From: Silene noctiflora
Lineage: Eukaryota; Streptophyta; Magnoliopsida; Caryophyllales; Caryophyllaceae
Assembly (NCBI GenBank): GCA_009801015.1
Contig: VHZZ01004329.1
Span: 1 to 64,000 of the forward strand
Reading direction: 5' to 3'
Length of the DNA: 64,000 bases
This document shows positions 63,391 through 64,000 of the stretch, one piece after another (position 1 is the stretch's first letter; each line of letters begins with the position of its first letter). The translations under genes and the position numbers were made by a program. Below the pieces are notes generated by a model. The model did not search any database, was not told the DNA's origin, and saw only the letters and a program-made list of their open reading frames with translations.

Positions 63391-64000
63391 CGAGAGCCCT
63401 TGCGGGGGAAACCCTATGGAGGCGACATGTCCCCAAGCATTAATAAGAAAGGATCATAAGAGAGGGATTTTCAGGATTGGTACGTAGCTTATCCTCTGAT
63501 CTGGCGCATAGATAGTGCGTGGGCGAAAGGGCATGCATTGGTAGGTCTCAAAAGCAGGTGGCAGAGGAAAGGAAAAACCGAGAGACGTGCAACAACGAAG
63601 AGAGGAAGGCTTCATTTTTCTGCTTCATAGGCTTAATTAGGGGATCAAAGATCTTACGACGTGGGGACTGAGTTAAGTGCGTTTCCCGCGGGGGGAGAAC
63701 ATCCCGTTGAAATAGGTGTGTTGGCAGACGAGAGAAGGTAGATACCGATGATATCTTTCCTGTGAGCTTCGTTTCACTAGTCCGAGCTGAGGGCACTACA
63801 CGAGTACGTTTTCGTTAGAAAGGAATAGCGCCTATTCTCAGCATTATTCTCCTTAATAAGACTAGTTAAAGTGAGACAAAACAAAGAAAGGGAGGATATT
63901 TTCTTATGTAATTCCATGCAATTCCCTGGCCTCATCAAATAGACGAATTGCTCGGGCTTTGCACCTCCTATCTTTACTGAATGGGATAAGCACATGCATA

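Larger units (their letters stand above)
59915..64000. other. Non-coding region to the window end
   Basis: Only short unrecognised ORFs. Contains an exact 20-base tandem duplication at 61670 and the third copy of the 26-base repeat at 63366. An exact CATAAGAGA word at 63455-63463 has no gene behind it in the window. Confidence 0.65.

Noticed and set aside
9810-63463. Exact CRTAAGAGA promoter-consensus words at 21521, 52080, 53178, 63455 (+) and 9810 (-)
   Set aside because: A nine-base word with one free position is expected about twice in 64 kb on both strands, and none sits in front of a recognised gene.

Overview
The window looks like intergenic-rich mitochondrial DNA from a flowering plant. 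One long intact reading frame, on the minus strand at 55223-56899, is recognisably ccmFN. It is a cytochrome c maturation gene that plant mitochondria carry in split form. A short atp9 tail lies nearby, and pieces of a plant-mitochondrial-type large-subunit rRNA occur in four places. Base composition is moderately AT-rich throughout, and no plastid gene was recognised. ccmFN is unusually divergent from the sequences I remember for typical angiosperms. Several positions that are normally C and corrected by RNA editing are already T in ccmFN and atp9. Together with 64 kb holding one intact gene, this suggests a fast-evolving lineage with a very large mitochondrial genome. Silene section Conoimorpha is an example of that type, but the species cannot be fixed from the sequence.

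Layout: 1-17 kb is non-coding, with short ORFs that look like chance and scattered short repeats. At 17.07-17.29 kb there is a composite remnant of 26S rRNA, followed by an array of four 70-base repeats (17.54-17.81 kb). At 20.83-21.18 kb lies a broken Ty3/gypsy integrase remnant, evidently of nuclear origin. From 21.2 to 55.2 kb nothing recognisable is coded. ccmFN occupies 55.2-56.9 kb. From 57.38 to 59.91 kb there is a rearranged patch made of two rRNA pieces, the atp9 3' end, a cluster of overlapping ORFs of unknown origin, and a third rRNA piece in the opposite orientation. From 59.9 kb to the end nothing recognisable is coded.

No pathway can be read from gene order, because only ccmFN is likely to work. 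Its product would join the other mitochondrial CCM subunits, encoded elsewhere, to attach haem to cytochromes c and c1. The remaining DNA shows how such a genome grows: copied gene and rRNA scraps, nuclear transposon debris, short dispersed repeats and many exact short tandem duplications. I found no complete tRNA, rRNA, CRISPR array, group II intron core or new multi-gene system.
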